Notes: generated by a model not told the origin, from the sequence alone. Positions 35,037-47,715 are shown, counted from the first letter of the stretch. The stretch: DNA of 64,000 nt from Poecilobothrus nobilitatus (GCA_947095535.1 OX352774.1:247033825-247097824), one strand, 5' to 3'. Made by a program: numbers and translations.

Positions 35037-35362
35037 TCATAATATTTAATCTGTATTAATAGATATTTAAAACCCTTTTACTCAATGATATATCATCTTA
35101 GGCTTCTTATAATATATACATATATAATAGGTATATATTGAGTTTCCAATACTCAATAAATCAAGGGCAACTTCTAAAAGATAATAATAATCGTGTTTTT
35201 ACAAAAAATATTATTTACAAAGAAATTTTAAATTCATAAAGGCTTTAATTATTGAAAATTTTTTTACATTTTAAATAAAATCATAAAGAAACTATACTGT
35301 ATATATTGTATTGTAATTGCTAATTAAAACACCTCGAATTTCGAGGGGCGGGCGAATACTAG

Positions 35363-35587
35363 TAAAATAAAATATTGTTGAATATTTCTGGGTCTAAAGT
35401 TTTTTTTTTTGAAGATTTCCAAATAAAATATAAAATATATAAAAAAAAAGTTAATTTGGAAATTAATTACCTATATGGAAATGAAATTTTATTATTAAAT
35501 TAAAATTGAAGATTACCTTCAAGTTGGCAATGAAAGATATTTTATATAATATGTATAAAAAAAAAAAATATAACAAAAGATATGTTA
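35363..35587 (-). repeat. right outer arm of the large palindrome
   Basis: Reverse complement of 33061-33283, resuming TAAAATAAAATATT right after the Helitron's CTAG. The match ends at AAGATATGTTA, where unrelated sequence starts. Confidence 0.9.
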
Positions 35588-35717
35588 CACAGAGAATAAA
35601 AACAATTTTTGTTTTTCCGAAACTTTTATTGTAAATAAATTTTTTTTAAATATATCTTTTTTAACTTTATTTTCCTTTATGTTATATCTATACGGTTGAT
35701 TTTTTGTTTTTGCTAAG

Positions 35718-36080
35718 GGAGATGGGAATCTTCCAAAGGCATTAAGAATTTCCCCCTTGGTAGTGTCAGATTCTTACTGACTAAACCCACCTGCCACCTT
35801 TAGTCAATATAATGGGATAAAACCGTTACCTGCAAATGCAGTACATTGGCTAGGGAGTAGGGATAGGAAAGGATAGGAAATAGATACGGAAATATTGAAG
35901 TGGGAGTGGGACTGTAAGGAAACAATGAATCCGCCTATTATTATTAGTATTTTGCTAAGTGACTATAGCCGTTACAACAGTTACATCATGTAGTAGTATA
36001 TAACACCTTACTACATGAGGTAATTATTGAAGGCAACCGCCACTGTCATTATAGCGGCTATTATTATTGGTATTAGTATT
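35718..36080 (-). repeat. 360-bp dispersed repeat R2, copy B (inverted)
   Basis: Reverse complement of copy A over its full length: GGGAATCTTCCAAAGGCATT, CCCTTGGTAGTGTCAGATTC and ACCTGCAAATGCAGTACATT all match. It sits between the palindrome's right arm and the rearranged third arm copy. Confidence 0.85.
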
Positions 36081-36677
36081 ACTTATTAATACTATAATGG
36101 TTTGTAAAAATAATCAATTACTTAAAAAAAAAAATAGGCCTGGGAAATCTATAACTGCTTGCAGACCCATTAATTTAAACTAACTTTTCTAGTTTACATT
36201 TTATTTTATTGTTTTTTTCTTTATACTTTTCCAATTTTTTAAAAATTAGTGGGTATCCAACTAAGTTGCTTATTATTAATATTAGACTAAACTAAAGTAT
36301 ATTTTCTTTAATCGTTATTATTTTCACTAAATAATAAAAAATAATAATAATAAGAATAATAAAAACGATATAAATGATTAATATTCGATAAATACCTCAC
36401 TCAGATTTAAATTTAAAACCTCTCTGTTGAAATTCTCTTGTCACTTAACGGTTATTAACATAACACTTTCTATATAAATCGATATACAGAATGATACAAA
36501 GCAATATTTTCCATTAATTTGAAACATTTTTATTTGTCCTAAGACAAGTATAAAATTATCGTTGATTGCCGAGTCAATCTGTATTATAATCAACAGGGTT
36601 ACTAAAAGAATCATAATTAAATGAGAATATTTCCTTATTATTTTATTAGTAAGATTTAACTAAGTACCTACTAAAAT

Positions 36678-36750
36678 ATCTGACAAATAACATAGTGGTT
36701 AAGTCGCCGCCTTCTTATTGATAGGTTTGAGGTTATATCCTATTACATAC
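36678..36750 (+). repeat. degenerate tRNA-like SINE head
   Basis: AACATAGTGGTTAAGTCGCC is A-box-like and GGTTTGAGGTTATATCC a degraded B box; a T-run begins at 36752. Its relation to R2 or S1 is unclear. Confidence 0.4.
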
Positions 36751-36879
36751 TATTTTTTTTTTTTGTCAATTAATTATTTATGAGATCGTATCAAAAATTT
36801 AAGTTACGAAATTCTGAGGTTTTTTTTAAATAATTTTTATTTTTTTTTTTGTTCTATTTTATATTTTACTATTGACATA

Positions 36880-37110
36880 ATATGTATGTAAAAAAAAAAT
36901 AATTAAGACAAATTTTAAAATTTACAAAATTTTTTTTTGATTTTTTGCTTATAAGTATTTCTTGTTAATTAAAGCTATTAAAAATATTTAATATTAATCA
37001 AAGTGAAAAGTTCTAATAGGTCTCATTATCAATTAAGTCTTAAAAAAAACAAAAACAAAAAACAAAGTATATTTTTTTGTTTTTTTTGTTTTTTCTAAAT
37101 TTAGAAAAAA
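36880..37110 (+). repeat. third, rearranged copy of palindrome-arm sequence
   Basis: 36932-37066 repeats the left arm 33497-33619 in direct orientation. After the arm it continues GTATATTTTTTTGTTTTTTT, the reverse complement of the palindrome's spacer. Just before it, AATTAAGACAAATTTTAAAA is an inverted match to the region beside the left arm (about 33035-33055). Parts of both arms are thus joined here. Confidence 0.7.
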
Positions 37111-39164
37111 AGTTTTTGTTTGAGGTTTTTTTTTTCTTAGATAACAAAAAAAAAAAAATAATAACTTGTTTTTCCCTTATCAGCACATTTTTTTTTTTTT
37201 TTTTCCTATTTTATTTAACTTCAAAAATTTTTCTTTGAACAAAAAAATAAACAAAACAACAAAAGTAACAAAAAAAAAAAATATTTTTAACACTTGTTTC
37301 ATTTTTGTACATATTTACGACCACGCTGCTGTGCTATGGAAATTTTAAATTTTTGGTGAAAATGTATTCAAAAAAAAAAAAAAAAAACAAGAGAAAAAAA
37401 AAATTTATTTTCCTTTTTTTTGAAGAAGTTCTAAAAAGTTTTAAAGAATTTTTTTTTGTTTTTTTTTTATTTTTGAAATTGCTTTACATAAGAGAACATT
37501 TATGTATATATATATATATATTATAGAAGAATTTATAAACTTTAAGCATTTTTGAACTTAGACAACTGTAAAATTATAGGCAAAACTCTGTGACCTTTAG
37601 GTAACTGAGATTTTTTTTTTTTTTTTTTAAATAATCATGATCCTAGCCGACTCTAGTTTGTATATATGTAGATATTAGAATTTTAATATTAGCATAAATT
37701 TTATATTTAGCAGGATTTTATTTATTTAAGTATAACATTTTTCATTTTTCTAGAACGAAAAAAGAAGTTTTCATTTTAGAAATATAAAATTAAATCCCTA
37801 TTCCATTAAATTTAAATTTTTTTCATTTTTTTCTTTTTTTTTTTTTTGCATTCACAGCAACTATATACTTTACAACTAGCTACTATGATACGACTATATA
37901 TAATAAACAAATAGGTATGTATATGTTGCATGTCATGTATAGTTAATTTAAAATCCTTAATAGAATCGTTAATTTTTTAAAAATTCTGAAATTCATGTAA
38001 TTAACTAAAAAATAATACAAACATTTTATTATACGAAATAAATATATATATATATTTTTGTAGATTTGTATAAAAAATTATTTAAGATCCTTTTATTAAT
38101 TTAAAATAAGGTATATAATAGGAAAAAACAAAAAGAAAAAAAAAAAACTAATATTAATATATAAAAGTAATGAATTTTTTAAAATTTTGAAAAAAAAAAA
38201 AGTTTTTTTTTTCTATTATAGTTTTTTTTACTGTTTTGATTTCCCATTATAACATGAAAATATAATTCTTTTGAAAAACTTAAAAACTCTTTAAAATTAC
38301 AAAAAAAAAAACAAAATAAAAAAGGAAATTTTTTTTTGTTTTCTTTTTATACCCTTGAACGATTTTGAGTAGTGAAGTGAAGTTGTAAGCAAATATTACA
38401 AAAAAAAAAAAAAAAAAAAACAGAAATGAGGAAAATATATAAAACTATTATTGTACAATTTTATATGTAAGTATTTGTTTTTGACAAGAAAAAAATACAA
38501 AAACAAAAAAAAAGGAAAAAAAAAAACAAAATTTTCTTTTTAATAAAGTAACATATAAACTGTAAAGTAAATCGCAGTGTTTTTCAAACTTTCACAAGAA
38601 ATTGTTATGATAAAAAAACACAGTTAGTCTGAGAATAGTTTGTATTGTAACTTGACTTAAACTTTTCCTTTTTTTTTTAAATTTGTTTTTTGTATTTTAA
38701 TTGAATTACTTTATTTTTATTAAATGTTTGTTTTTGAAATTCCTAACGGCATTTTAAATCTATTTTAAATAATGTATTCTATTAAATAGTGTAACTACAA
38801 CATCTCTTTCAGGTGCAGATATGTATTAAATGTATAACCCAAAGTTTTATGTTTGCTAAAATGTTATATTGTGTGTGTGTGTGTGTGTGCATTTTGTTTT
38901 GTACAGAGTAAATTTGTTTTAGAAAAAAAAATTTTTGAAAGAAAGTATTGTACTCTAATTTCAGATATTTCAACTAATTTCAGAGTAGAATTTTTTTTTA
39001 ATTATTATTTTATATACAAAATATTATACTCCTCTGCTTAAGTTTTTTTTTTTTCTTTGTTATTAAGATTAAAAGTTATAATATATTAATTAAAAACTCT
39101 TATTTAAATGATATTTGGTAATACTAAAAGATCATTTATTTTTCAATTAGTAAACCAATAAATA
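37111..39164. other. AT-rich stretch, no gene seen
   Basis: Dense A/T homopolymers and the TG microsatellite. The frames at 37166-37526 and 38853-39041 follow those runs. Confidence 0.6.
38869..38890 (+). repeat. (TG)n microsatellite
   Basis: About eleven TG units without interruption. Confidence 0.95.
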
Positions 39165-39510
39165 TACATGGTGTCGGGAAATCAAAGGTCACGATTAAAA
39201 GAGGTGATGGTCGAGATGAAAGTCACAAAGAAAAGAGGCAATGAAAGAGGAGAAAAAAGGAGAGTCCGAAACAACCAAAAAAATTGTTCCGATGGGTGTC
39301 TGGAGGTCTCTTCTTAGCAGTTTTTAACTTAACAGCCCTTAAAGTATTTTCGTATATTGTAATTTACGTTACAAATGGGAAAAATGTTTTTAGCAAATTT
39401 TTTTAATACATTTTTTTCCCGTTATAAGTACAATTTAAATTTCATAATCCAATTAAGAAAAGAATATTTAAATGTTAATTTTCTGAATAATTTTTAAACC
39501 GCTGGCTTTT
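39165..39510 (+). repeat. dispersed repeat family R4, copy 1
   Basis: It starts ATGGTGTCGGGAAATCAAAG. AAAGTCACAAAG, GAGGCAATGAAAGAGGAG, a TTTTCGTATATTGTAATTTA segment and AAACCGCTGG follow, in the same order as at 50211-50460. It is GC-richer than its surroundings and non-coding. Confidence 0.6.
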
Positions 39511-41137
39511 CTTTAAATTTTAAACATGTTTACATGAGAATGGCGTAAAATTTATAAAAAAGAGGATTCCAAATACCGTTCATGTAAAGTTAGGTATAGT
39601 ATGCAGCATATAAAATTTAAAATATGTATGTACTGAAAGATTTCAACGTAAATCAAGATTTACTAATTTGAACGCTTTTATATAAGAGAATTTTAGATTA
39701 CGAAATTGTAAACTTTAGACAGTTTGAATTGAAGCAAGTGCAAGACTTTAAATAAATCAAAAATTAGTAATGTTAACACTTTTTTTTTTGAAAATTTCCT
39801 TTCGAAATAATATAAAAAAATTTATTTTGCCGTAAAGTGAATAAAAAATTCGGCGTTACGGCGTTGATTCAAATTTTTAATTAAATTAACTTTTACCTTG
39901 TTTTAATACCCATTTTATAATATTATAATATAAAGTCATAATTAGCCTCATTATTAGCCACAAATTTAATAATGAGGCGAAATTTTTTTTTTTTCCAAAA
40001 TATAATAAAATATATTTTATTAGAAATCTTTTAAGACGTAATTTAAACTTTAAATATCTATAGATACTTTAAAATTTTCATTATATTATATTTTTACTCA
40101 AACTTTTTTAGAATTTTGTGGAAATAAAATAAATAATTAATTAATATTGTTCTTAAATAATTTAATTTGAAAATATTTTATGGTATGAAAGCACTATTAT
40201 TAATTTTTTAGGTGGAAAAAAAAAATTATCTTTGTATTCTTTTTATATATGTATGTATGTTTGTATGTATGTAATATAATAACAAATCGATAAAATAGAA
40301 TTTTATGTTTTTGTTTTTTTTTTTCTTTGTTTTTAGTAAAAAAAAATTTTAATAATCTAATAAAAATTATATTTTCTACTATGTATTAATATTTTCCATT
40401 TTTAAAAAAGTTTTCCATCTCATCTATACATATATTCTTTGAAATTATATAAGTAGTAATGATGGATGGAGTAAAAGAAACTTTTTAATATTTTCTTGCA
40501 AAAATTTAATAAGAAAATCGAATAAAAAACCTCGATTTATTATTTATAGTTACAATATTTTATTTTCTTAATACATATTTTGTTATTTGTTTTTTTAATG
40601 GATTTTTTTTTTCTATGTATCTTTTCTATCTTTTCCTATTAAGTTTTTCATTTTTTTTTTTTTTCGTAAACTTTAATTTCATTTTTCTTTCTATTAAATA
40701 ACAGAAGAATGTTACAATCAATGTTCAAAATTAGATTAAAATTTAAATATACGCATTATTTTGAAAGATTCTTTTCATACAACAACTAAAAAAAGACAAC
40801 AGCATAAATAAATAGTGAAGTAATTTTGTAAAAGCACTTAGGCTTAATAAAATAATAGGTAAAAAAATAGGTTTAACATGTAAATCAGTTGTATATAAAT
40901 TCATATAACGAAAATTACAGTTAAATATGTAATTTTTTTGCGTGTATTGCGCGTATATTGACATTATTAAACTGCATTAAGTAATATTATTTTAAACGTC
41001 ATTTGGTCGACAAAATTATTATTCTTAACTGCTATCAGAACAGTTAAATACGAATGCGAAAGAATAAAATTTGACAAAAATGTATGTGACAATTAGTTTC
41101 AATTTTAAAATGAAAATTTAACTTTAATTTATTTTTG

Positions 41138-41772
41138 TCATATTAAAAAACAATAAAAAATTTCATAAGAAGGGAGGGTATGATACTTATGTTTACTGAG
41201 ATAATTGAGCCAATTTTTCATATCTTTTATAAAATAATTTGTAAAACTGGAATTCATAATTGCTGTTAGTTGAAAATGTTTTTCTTTGCACAATAAATGT
41301 ATTTTTGTAACTTCTCGCAACTATTCAGAAATAGTTTTTATAATATGTAATTATATATGTAATCTAGTAATAACATGATTACTTACAGAGTAGTGTTATA
41401 TTTTATTCGTTTCTTTTACACGAAAAGAGTAGTTGAGAGTAGTTGGGAGTAGTTAGTAAATGGAAAGCTAACTTTAGATAATCGTATATTTATTTCTCTC
41501 TACTCTTTCTCGAAGGTTGGTGTAGTTGAGAGTAGAGAGAAAGAGAACGCAAATATTATTATACTCAGGAATAAGACTAAATTTTAAGTTGTAAAAATAT
41601 GATTTGTTTTGCAGTAAAACAAGTATTGGAATTCAACCATTTGTAGTTCGTTAGTTGGCTCATTCAATTGTGTGTCAAATATTAATTTATAAATGAATCT
41701 AAACATTTCTTTTAATGATTTACTATAATATTGATAAAATTCCCAAAAATCCGAAAAAATTATTTCGGGCAT
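41138..41772 (-). CDS. two anonymous minus-strand open frames
   Basis: Frames of 62 codons (41772-41584, starting MPEIIFSDFWEFYQYYSKSL) and 60 codons (41320-41138, starting MREVTKIHLLCKEKHFQLTA) occur on the same strand with no homopolymer content. They are separated by a stretch with a GAGTAG-rich hairpin. No splice pair joining them is evident and I recognise no domain. They could be remnants of one reading frame or chance; this region is inside the Ly6 intron on the same strand. Confidence 0.15.
41493..41542. repeat. 14-bp perfect hairpin in GAGTAG-rich stretch
   Basis: TTTCTCTCTACTCT (41493-41506) pairs with AGAGTAGAGAGAAA (41529-41542). Direct GAGTAGTT repeats lie just upstream at 41427-41457. 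Confidence 0.8.
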
Positions 41773-43335
41773 TTACAGTAACATAAAGATTTTTTTTTTT
41801 TTTCATTTTCCCAACAAATAGAACAGTGTGTTAATAAAGGTAACGTTCATATTTCAATTATGATATTGGTGTGCTTATGTTTTATATCAATGTATCTATA
41901 TGTATTTTGTTTATATACATAATATAAAAAAACATAATCAGAATATGATTTTATTTTCTTTTATTTCATTTAATTTTTTTAAACAAAAAAACAAAAAAAA
42001 AAATATACATAACATAGGAACACATTAAAAAAAAAAAAAAGAACGAAATACAGGATGACATGGGGAAGATAAATTGAATTTTTTTGTATAGTATTCAATC
42101 AAAGAAAAAAGGAAAAAAAAAAAAACAAGAAAGGCCAGCAACATTAATAATAACAACAAAAAAGGGAAATCAAATTTTGTATTCCTATTATAAATTTTTT
42201 ATTGGAAAACTTTTTTTTTTTTTCCTTTTCTCTTGTCTTTTTCACAAAACAAAAAAAAACACAAAATGTGTTGTAAATATTAAAAAAAAAAATAAAAAAG
42301 ATGATTGTATTGTTTCAGAAATTTTTACATTAATACAAAATAATTTATTTAAATTTTGTATATACATGTATATAAACAAATTTTTTATTTGGTATGAGAC
42401 AATTGACATTGTTTGCTTTTTTTTTTGCTTCATTTATTTCTTGGTGTTCAAAAAAAAAAAAAGGAATGACAATTTAAATTGAAATGAAATGAAACATTTG
42501 AAATATATATTTACAGTTTCAACATAAAAAAAAAAAACTGAAATTAAAACAAAAACAAAAATTAATTTCCAAAAAATAAATACAATCCTGCAATTTAATT
42601 TATATGGGGTTATGAAAAATATAAATCGTACTTGGTATAAAAAAAAAATTTTTATATATTCGAGATTAACATAAAATTAACATACAAGTAATAAGATATT
42701 TTAATAGATACTTGATGGAGGCTCTGCTCTGATTAAAACTATCAAAATATAATTGGTTAAATCAAGTATAGTACACGTATGCCCTATATGGTATATAACA
42801 TTGATATAGGAAATATCAATTTTAAGTAAATTTCAACGGGGTATCGAAGTTTTTTTTATTGTCGTTGTAAGTAGTCTTTTGAACATTTAACAATAAAAAG
42901 GGAAAAATAAGGATTTAAGAAAATTATTGTGAAACAATAGTACATATTGAGTTTTTTAAAAAATCTTTTACTGAAATACGAAAAATTTTTGAAACCCATT
43001 ATCTGTTTTAAACATTTCTATTTAAATAATCATTTTCAGATTGCTTCATATGATTTTGTGACAAATAAATCCATTTAATAATATACAAAATCAATATAGT
43101 GTCAATAAAATCTATTACAGCTTCTTATTATATTTTTACATTATATGGTATAAAATTATTGTTTTCTATTTAATTTTATACTTGATATTATCCGTTTTCA
43201 CATTTATTGATACATTTGTAATCTAATAAATTGATAGATTTTCACTACCTCAAAATTCAATTTTAAACATTCATAACTATTGACAACAAAGAAGTTCCAA
43301 CTAAAATATTAGTTATTCTTTCAAAAATGTATATT

Positions 43336-43920
43336 ACGAATGTAGTTATCGCAAGGGTATAATAAATTTGCCATTACATTTGCGATAACTTAAATGAGAT
43401 GAACGAGATATGTGACAAATGTGGCGAAACATATAATATATTCTAAATTTATTTAGCCATTTATGTCCGTCCCTATACGATAATTTAAAAAAGAATGCCG
43501 CTAGGATTCTGAAATTTTTACAATTTTACAAATTTGTAAATTGTAAAACAAGTGGGTTTGAGTATAGCTACTATAAAACTCTTTTTTTTTTTTTTTTTTT
43601 TTTTTTATATGAAAAAATATCTGTGTATATTGAATAGCTTAGGTATCTTAAATTTTGTGAAAAGAAGTTAAGTTTTATGCCATCGATTTCAATAAAATTT
43701 CTTTAGTTTAACAACAGGTTCGGGTAATTGTGAAAAATATATTGGAATATCTTATAGTATCGGTGAAATGTGATTGGTTCGGATCTATAACTTTAAAATT
43801 TTCATAAATATATCTAAATATATACTTAATTAAGTCAGATATCTAAAATTTTGTAAAAAGTGATTAAATTTTATAGTGACAGCATAACAAAAGTTCAACT
43901 GTACCCACCTCTTCCTCGAT
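43336..43920 (+). mobile_element. short, diverged TATACCC-family element
   Basis: It contains GCAAGGGTATAATAAATTTG, TTAGCCATTTATGTCCGTCC, ACGATAATTTAAAAAA and AGGTTCGGGTAATTG, in the same order as the larger copies. It ends TGTACCCACCTCTTCCTCGA. The interior has no tandem array, so this compact 585-bp copy shows the basic unit. A 26-T run at 43581-43606 lies inside. Confidence 0.75.
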
Positions 43921-45229
43921 TTAAACTATATAGATTAAGAATTTGAAATAACTATAAATTTTAGTTTTATTAACAACAAAAAGTTCACATAAGGTATTTT
44001 TTTTACCTCCATTTTCTATGAATTTGTAAATAAATAAATAAATAAAATATTAGTTAAAAATGTAAATAACTCTGTAGAATTTAGATATATCTATCTAAAA
44101 TACATGTTAGCACAATATTTGGAAAATAAATTGAATTAAACTGAAAAAAAAAATCAATTAATTCTTTACAAAAATAAAATTGTTTAATTACACATTGTTC
44201 TAATTATATAAAACAATATTTAGATTTTAAATAAAAAAAAAAAAAAAATAAAAATTAATAAAACAAAAAAAAAAAATATATCCTTAAGTTTTTATAACCC
44301 AATTTTTCATTCAATAATTAAACATTGAACCCATTAAGAAAATTATTCACTTAAAATTAAATAAAAATTCTTTGCATGTTTTCCAAAACAAAAAAAAAAA
44401 AAAAAAAAAATTCTAAAATAAAAAATTTTTATTAAGTATTTTTTTTTTTTTTTTTATTATAGTTTTCCTTTTTTGTTTTATAGATATTTTAATTATTGCT
44501 CTTTGAATTTATTACTTTTTATTAAAATTGAATCAAAAATCAAACAACCTACATTTTAATGCAATGATACTTACAAAGTATTTTAAATAATTGTTTGGAC
44601 ATTTTTATTTTTGAATTGCATACAAATTGTATAAAATTTAATTTCGTTTTAATTTCGATGATAATCTACTGTAAATAAATTCGGTCCTAGTTACTTATTT
44701 TTAACGACTTCATGATTATTCAAAATAATCAAAACAAAAAAAAAAAAAAATAAAAAACTATAAAATAATTTTATGCTAAAAATGTCCTTAATTGAACTTT
44801 ACCTAATCATTAAGCAAAAAAATTACTGCTCTTATTAAGAAATAATGTATACATGTATAAAATTGAATAAAATAAAAAAATTTTTAGGATATTCTAAAAT
44901 TAATTTCTTAGTCATTATTAAAATAAAACCTAAAGATAATTAAAATTTTATTTGTATTAGTAAATTTGATCATTGTTAAAATTATTTAAACAGTATTTAT
45001 TCAAAATAAGTGTATATCTTAGGTTCGAAATAATTGATTCAATTCTAAAAAAATTCTCCTATTTAAAAATTCTCCTATAAAAAACAAAACTGCTATTTTC
45101 AAAATCTTCTGGTTCAAATTTTCCATTTTTCAAAATTTCTTTTAGTTTTTTTACATATATATTAAAATAGCAAAAAAAATTGATAAGGAGTAAAATCCGA
45201 AAATCAAAACCGAAAACAAGAAATTCAGA

Positions 45230-45625
45230 AAAAAATATTTCTTACTTATTATCTCTCTCGTAGTTTGAAGTCTCACATATGCGAACCTTATATTCTCATA
45301 AAATTGCATAACCCTGATTTTGTAATCAACTCCAAAGGCGCTTCTTAATTAATTTTCATGCATACAATTTCAACAATCAAGGATTTAACAAAGTAGCAAA
45401 AAATTTTTAATTTTAAAACATATAACATAGGATTTTGAAATTTGCGATTCTTTTTCTTGGAGATTTTTTTTTTTTGGGGTTTTTTCTTCCATGGGATTTT
45501 GTATTATTTGGACTCCTTTTGGTAGGCTTTCGTTGAGCTCTAGAAAGAAATAGAACTGTCACAAACCATACTAGATAAATTTTTGTAGTTCTGATTTTGT
45601 AACCAACTCTAAGGCTGTTCAACTT
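45230..45625 (+). repeat. dispersed units of family R5
   Basis: CCCTGATTTTGTAATCAACTC (in part) near 45311 and TCTGATTTTGTAACCAACTC near 45591 match the tandem units at 32688. A minus-strand frame of 69 codons (45413-45622) crosses this repeat and is not supported as a gene. Confidence 0.5.
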
Positions 45626-45970
45626 TTTTTTGGGTTATCAAAAAAGAAAGATTTTTAATTAAAAAAAGAGTTTGGTGATTTTCATAAAACAGGAGTTTTT
45701 TTGAAAGAAAATTAAAAAATTACAAATTTAAAAAAGGAAGATTTTGAAAAAAGAAGATTTTTCAAATGAAAATTAACAAAGATTTTGTTTGGCTTCCCTA
45801 ATAAAACGTAATAATGATTAATAAAGCAATCGCAATATTTAATAAAACTCAGTAATAATCTTATTTCTTAAATTAAAATATGTCAAAAATTATTTAAAGA
45901 ATCTGTCAAAGGATATTTTCATTATTTAATATAAAAAAATAATGAATATAAATACAGAAAAGAACTTCAG

Positions 45971-46140
45971 AGCTTAAAACGTTCAATTTTTGGGCATGTA
46001 ATACGCTATAATAAATACAAGATATTTCAACTGCAAAAAATTGAAGGCAAAAATTGAAGGCAAAAATTGAAGGCAAACTTCTGGAACTTAAGTTTCGCAA
46101 GACGGATAACATCGAACACTGGATAAGCAATAAAAGAAGA
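45971..46140 (+). mobile_element. relic of non-LTR retrotransposon reverse transcriptase C-terminus
   Basis: The plus strand reads SLKRSIFGHVIRYNKYKIFQ and then LQKIEGK. This matches the widespread post-RT pattern 'L-x-R-x-x-F-G-H-V-x-R...Q...I-x-E-G-K-x-x-G-K' of non-LTR elements. The segment AATTGAAGGCAAAA is then repeated three times with a 14-bp period, which breaks the frame. After it, EGKLLELKFRKTDNIEHWIS continues in a shifted frame (family: G-R-x-x-x-x-W-x-x-N-I-x-x-W). Only about 50 codons survive. A minus-strand frame at 45906-46130 is its shadow. Confidence 0.6.
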
Positions 46141-46964
46141 AAATGTAGAAAACTATATGTACTGATTTTTTTAAAAATAATTTCTTTTAAATAATTTTTA
46201 TCTTACTAATTCTTTTTAATTAAAAATTTCTTTTTTAATTGGCCTGTCAAAAGCTATAAAACTTGTATGCACAACTATGCAAAACTTGTATGATCTACAA
46301 CCTGTTTTGTCTGATTTTATGAACTGTCAACATTTTTGATCTTAAAAGCAAATGAAATAAGAAACAACAAAACGTTACGAAAATTTAATGAACATTTTAA
46401 AATATTGTTAAATTTAATTTATTAAAATTTGTTTTGTTGGAAAATAAACTTTTAAAAATTTCACTGACACGTACATTGAACGTAATAAAATTTGAAAAGT
46501 AGTTCAATGTTCTTTGAAGATTCATTTAGGTCAAATATATATTTATATATATATATATATAAATATATATATATATGTATATGTAGAAATATTTGTTGTT
46601 AAAACCCTTTTCATTTTTGGATTGGATGAGTGTGTGGGAATTATGATCTTACATTTAAAATATTGGTCGCAATTGGGATTGCAATTAAAATTAATTTTCT
46701 TTTTAAAAATACTTGCAACCTGCCTCTAATTTAAAATCGTAAATATACAACTACAATGTAAATAACATTTATATACCAAGAAATTCGTATTTCGTACAAA
46801 AATGAGTGCAACTAATCACCAATTTGCTCAAAGTTCGAACATTAAGCTCTGCAGATAAGATAAATAAAAATTAAATACAATTTTATTTAGCGTATAGATG
46901 CATAAATATACGTTTTTTTTAAAAACATTTTTTAAAAAAAACAAAATTTTAAAAATTTGCTTAT

Positions 46965-47715
46965 TCGTTTTCACTCTGTCTGTCCCTCAGTTCGTCTTTT
47001 TACAAAACTTCTGGAAGATAGAACAATTTAAACATGGATAGATCTCTTAAAAAAAATATATTGTAGGATTACTTTGTATTTATGTAGTTCATCCATTACG
47101 GAATACCGTCCCTCAAAGTTTGAAAAAGCTGTATCTTCTAATGCGTATATATCTTTAAGTTTTTGCTTAAGGTATTTTCAATCTAAAAACAATCGACAAA
47201 TGATAGAAATTTTTTTTACTTTTATATATATCTGATATTATATATATTTAGTTTTTTTGAAAATTAAATTTACCGTTATGGGGACACAAAATTTTTGCAG
47301 GATTTTGTTCACTTCATAACTTCAGTACATTTTTAGATAGAATCTTGAAATTTTGAAAGAAGAAAAATTTTTCAGAATTTTAAGTTGCCATAGAAAATTT
47401 TTTTGTACCTCCCCACGATATTTAAGAGCTACTAGTGTTCAATATTTGACACCTGTTGTAACTTAAGCAATTATCTACCTGTACACATTTTTTAAAAATA
47501 AAACACAAAACTGAAAACAAGCTGTTCATTAAAATGTGTGTTTTGATTTTATACAATTTTATCTTACATAGAAAATTCTCAGGCAAATTTAAAAAAAATT
47601 TGATGCAAGTCACAGAACCCAAAAATTTGTTTATTTTCTTTTGAAAAATGCTCGCTTTTAAAAACTTTTGGTTTTGTATTCTGTCTTATTTGAATTTGTT
47701 AATTTGTATTTAATT
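46965..47715 (+). repeat. dispersed repeat family R3, copy 2
   Basis: It contains ACTCTGTCTGTCCCTCAGTT, TGGATAGATCTCTTAA and GGAATACCGTCCCTCAAAG, and ends like copy 1 (ATGCAAGTCACAG...AAAATGCTCGCTTTTAAAAA). An antisense frame of 66 codons at 47422-47622 has no support as a gene. Confidence 0.55.

Larger units (their letters stand above)
33981..35362 (+). mobile_element. nonautonomous Helitron with tandem 5' units
   Basis: The insert begins TCATAATATTTAATCTG and ends CGGGCGAATACTAG, the canonical 5'-TC...CTAG-3' Helitron ends. It sits between A (33980) and T (35363) with no target duplication, the known Helitron preference. A GC-rich palindrome, CCTCGAATTTCGAGG, lies just before the 3' end at about 35332-35346, as expected of the 3' hairpin. 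The empty site is preserved in the mirror arm of the surrounding palindrome (33281-33294), which fixes both ends exactly. Internally the head is repeated: units start at 33981, 34521 and 35037, the first two about 540 and 516 bp. No Rep or helicase coding is present, so it depended on an autonomous partner. Confidence 0.85.
39511..43335. other. AT-rich stretch with only anonymous frames
   Basis: Apart from the two minus-strand frames at 41138-41772 and the hairpin at 41493, nothing is supported. The frames at 40743 and 42084 are compositional. Confidence 0.55.

Noticed and set aside
42084..42482. 132-codon plus-strand frame
   Set aside because: Lysine and phenylalanine runs from homopolymers; an overlapping minus-strand frame exists.
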